From assembly GCF_027594425.1 (NCBI RefSeq), contig NZ_CP115159.1, forward strand, positions 1,911,001 to 1,975,000: a stretch of 64,000 nucleotides of DNA. The letters run 5' to 3'. The notes below the pieces were generated by a model, which did not search any database, was not told where the DNA came from, and saw only the letters and a program-made list of their open reading frames with translations. The DNA comes from Zunongwangia sp. HGR-M22. Lineage in GTDB: Bacteria; Bacteroidota; Bacteroidia; Flavobacteriales; Flavobacteriaceae. Positions 63,240-64,000 of this stretch are shown here, one piece after another. Made by a program: the position numbers and the translations under genes. Numbering within the stretch: position 1 is the first letter of the stretch; the number at the start of each line of letters is the position of its first letter.

Positions 63240-64000
63240 TTATTTTAAAGGATGTGCCGCAATACCTTTATTGGTTATTTTTACCGGTTTTATATGTCCG
63301 TTGCTGTCAAATTCCATCACATCGATACAGGTTTCTCTAGAATTTCCATCGGTTTCTGTAAGCGGTCTACGATGGTAAACTATATAATAATCGTCATCTT
63401 TGGGATGTTTTATTACTGAATGATGCCCGGCACCGGTAGCAATATCTTTATCCTGCTGAAGTATCTTATCTATTCTATTAAAAGGCCCTAGCGGTGAATC
63501 TGCAATTGCGTATGCCACTGAATAATCTGGACCTGTCCAGCCACCTTCAGACCACATAAAATAGTATTTTCCATCTTTAATGAACATAAAAGGACCTTCA
63601 ACATAACCTTCAGGTGTAACTTCTTTAAAAATGGTACCATCTTTAAAAGGAACAAAACCTGTAAAGTCGTCATTTAATTTCGCAACATTACAATGTCCCC
63701 AACCACCGTAATAAAGGTAATACTGGCCATTTTTATCTCTAAAACAAAATTGATCTATAGGTTGCGCGCCATTATAGAATTTACCGATAAGCGGTTTGCC
63801 TAAATGATCTTTATAAGGCCCTTCTGGAGAATCTGCAATTGCAACACCAATTCCGCCTAACTCTTCATTGCTTTGTATGTCGTTTGCGCCAAAGAATAAA
63901 TAGTACTTATTTTCTTTTTTGATAATTGATGGTGCCCAAACTGCACGTTTTGCCCATTTTATTGTTGCCGTATCGATCACTTTTTCGTGCTTTGTCCAAT
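63240..64000 (-). CDS. GH43 family glycoside hydrolase (N-terminus beyond window)
   Basis: At least 253 residues; the frame runs off the right edge, so the N-terminus, including the catalytic base Asp, is missing. A GTG at 63980 in the frame is internal, because the preceding residues (WTKHEK) still align with the family. Visible five-bladed beta-propeller signatures are KRAVWAPSIIKKENKYYLFFGAND, the general acid Glu in YVEGPFMFIKDGKYYF and GAGHHSVIKHP. Known activities of GH43 are arabinofuranosidase, xylosidase or galactosidase. It is the upstream visible gene of the operon with two GH92 enzymes, which points to side-chain removal from a mannan-containing glycan. Confidence 0.9.
   Translation of the reverse strand, partial: WTKHEKVIDTATIKWAKRAVWAPSIIKKENKYYLFFGANDIQSNEELGGIGVAIADSPEGPYKDHLGKPLIGKFYNGAQPIDQFCFRDKNGQYYLYYGGWGHCNVAKLNDDFTGFVPFKDGTIFKEVTPEGYVEGPFMFIKDGKYYFMWSEGGWTGPDYSVAYAIADSPLGPFNRIDKILQQDKDIATGAGHHSVIKHPKDDDYYIVYHRRPLTETDGNSRETCIDVMEFDSNGHIKPVKITNKGIAAHPLK

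Noticed and set aside
63240-63980. GTG at 63980 as the true start of the GH43 gene
   Set aside because: The frame continues to the window edge and the preceding codons (WTKHEK) are typical GH43 sequence, so the gene is truncated by the window and does not start here.
1-64000. CRISPR arrays, defence islands, insertion sequences, riboswitches
   Set aside because: I saw no regularly spaced repeats, transposase, restriction or abortive-infection genes, or recognisable riboswitch structure by reading. A covariance-model scan was not possible.

Overview
The window looks like a chromosomal segment of a Flavobacteriaceae member (Bacteroidota). It is AT-rich, and the -7 boxes I can see follow the Bacteroidota TAnnTTTG pattern. 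Starts lack Shine-Dalgarno sequences, and several genes open with TTG or GTG. The gene content is also typical of the group: a Bacteroidota-type LptD, TamB, BshA for bacillithiol, a TonB-linked receptor, GH92/GH43 glycoside hydrolases and a flexirubin-type tyrosine ammonia-lyase. A marine genus near Gramella, Zunongwangia or Salegentibacter is plausible, but I did not test it.

Left end (about 1-5.4 kb): an accessory-looking stretch. It holds a divergent paralogue of the housekeeping sigma factor, a 0.8 kb gene-poor interval with a possible 40-residue membrane peptide and a decayed-looking reading frame, a QIEHH-type fatty acid desaturase, a conserved hypothetical protein, and a tyrosine recombinase lying against a tRNA-Pro/tRNA-Ser pair. 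This arrangement suggests the edge of an integrated element.

About 5.5-24.3 kb: the centrepiece, a biosynthetic locus for an aryl-polyene / flexirubin-type pigment. A halogenase-family flavoprotein is transcribed divergently from a long co-directional run. The run encodes a tyrosine ammonia-lyase, FabG-like reductase, LpxL-like acyltransferase, hotdog dehydratase, 4HBT thioesterase, ketosynthase, a KS N-terminal-domain protein, ACP, a second ketosynthase, a KS-like chain-length factor without the catalytic Cys, NodB deacetylase, LolA-like carrier, second dehydratase, GT2-DUF2062 glycosyltransferase, MMPL exporter with a methyltransferase-like tail, C45-type Ntn-hydrolase lipoprotein and a PaaK-like AMP ligase. 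The inferred logic is as follows. Tyrosine is deaminated to 4-coumarate and the acid is activated. It is then extended on the ACP by an iterative type II system (KS/CLF, KR, DH), transferred to a lipid or glycolipid carrier, and moved to the outer membrane by the MMPL/LolA pair. No DarA/DarB dialkylresorcinol genes are in the window.

About 24.3-52.3 kb: core envelope and housekeeping genes. A minus-strand run carries tsaD, rsmE, a DUF4159 gene, a SpoU methylase, an AI-2E permease, a PG_1098-like methyltransferase and a beta-barrel. After it come tamB, pfkA-mgsA, a PagL-like lipid A deacylase, a 5'-nucleotidase, a PAP2 phosphatase, an aldo/keto reductase, ridA, lptD, a cell-wall amidase, an MlaD-like MCE protein with two Fe-S proteins, a GH3/beta-lactamase fusion, bshA and a small beta-barrel.

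About 52.4-64 kb: a YdiJ-like FAD/Fe-S dehydrogenase, a TonB-dependent-type receptor, a TonB-C-like secreted protein, and the downstream part of a minus-strand glycan operon (GH43, GH92, GH92). That operon runs off the right edge and is probably part of a mannan/mannoside utilisation locus. I saw no CRISPR array, rRNA, recognisable defence system or insertion sequence.
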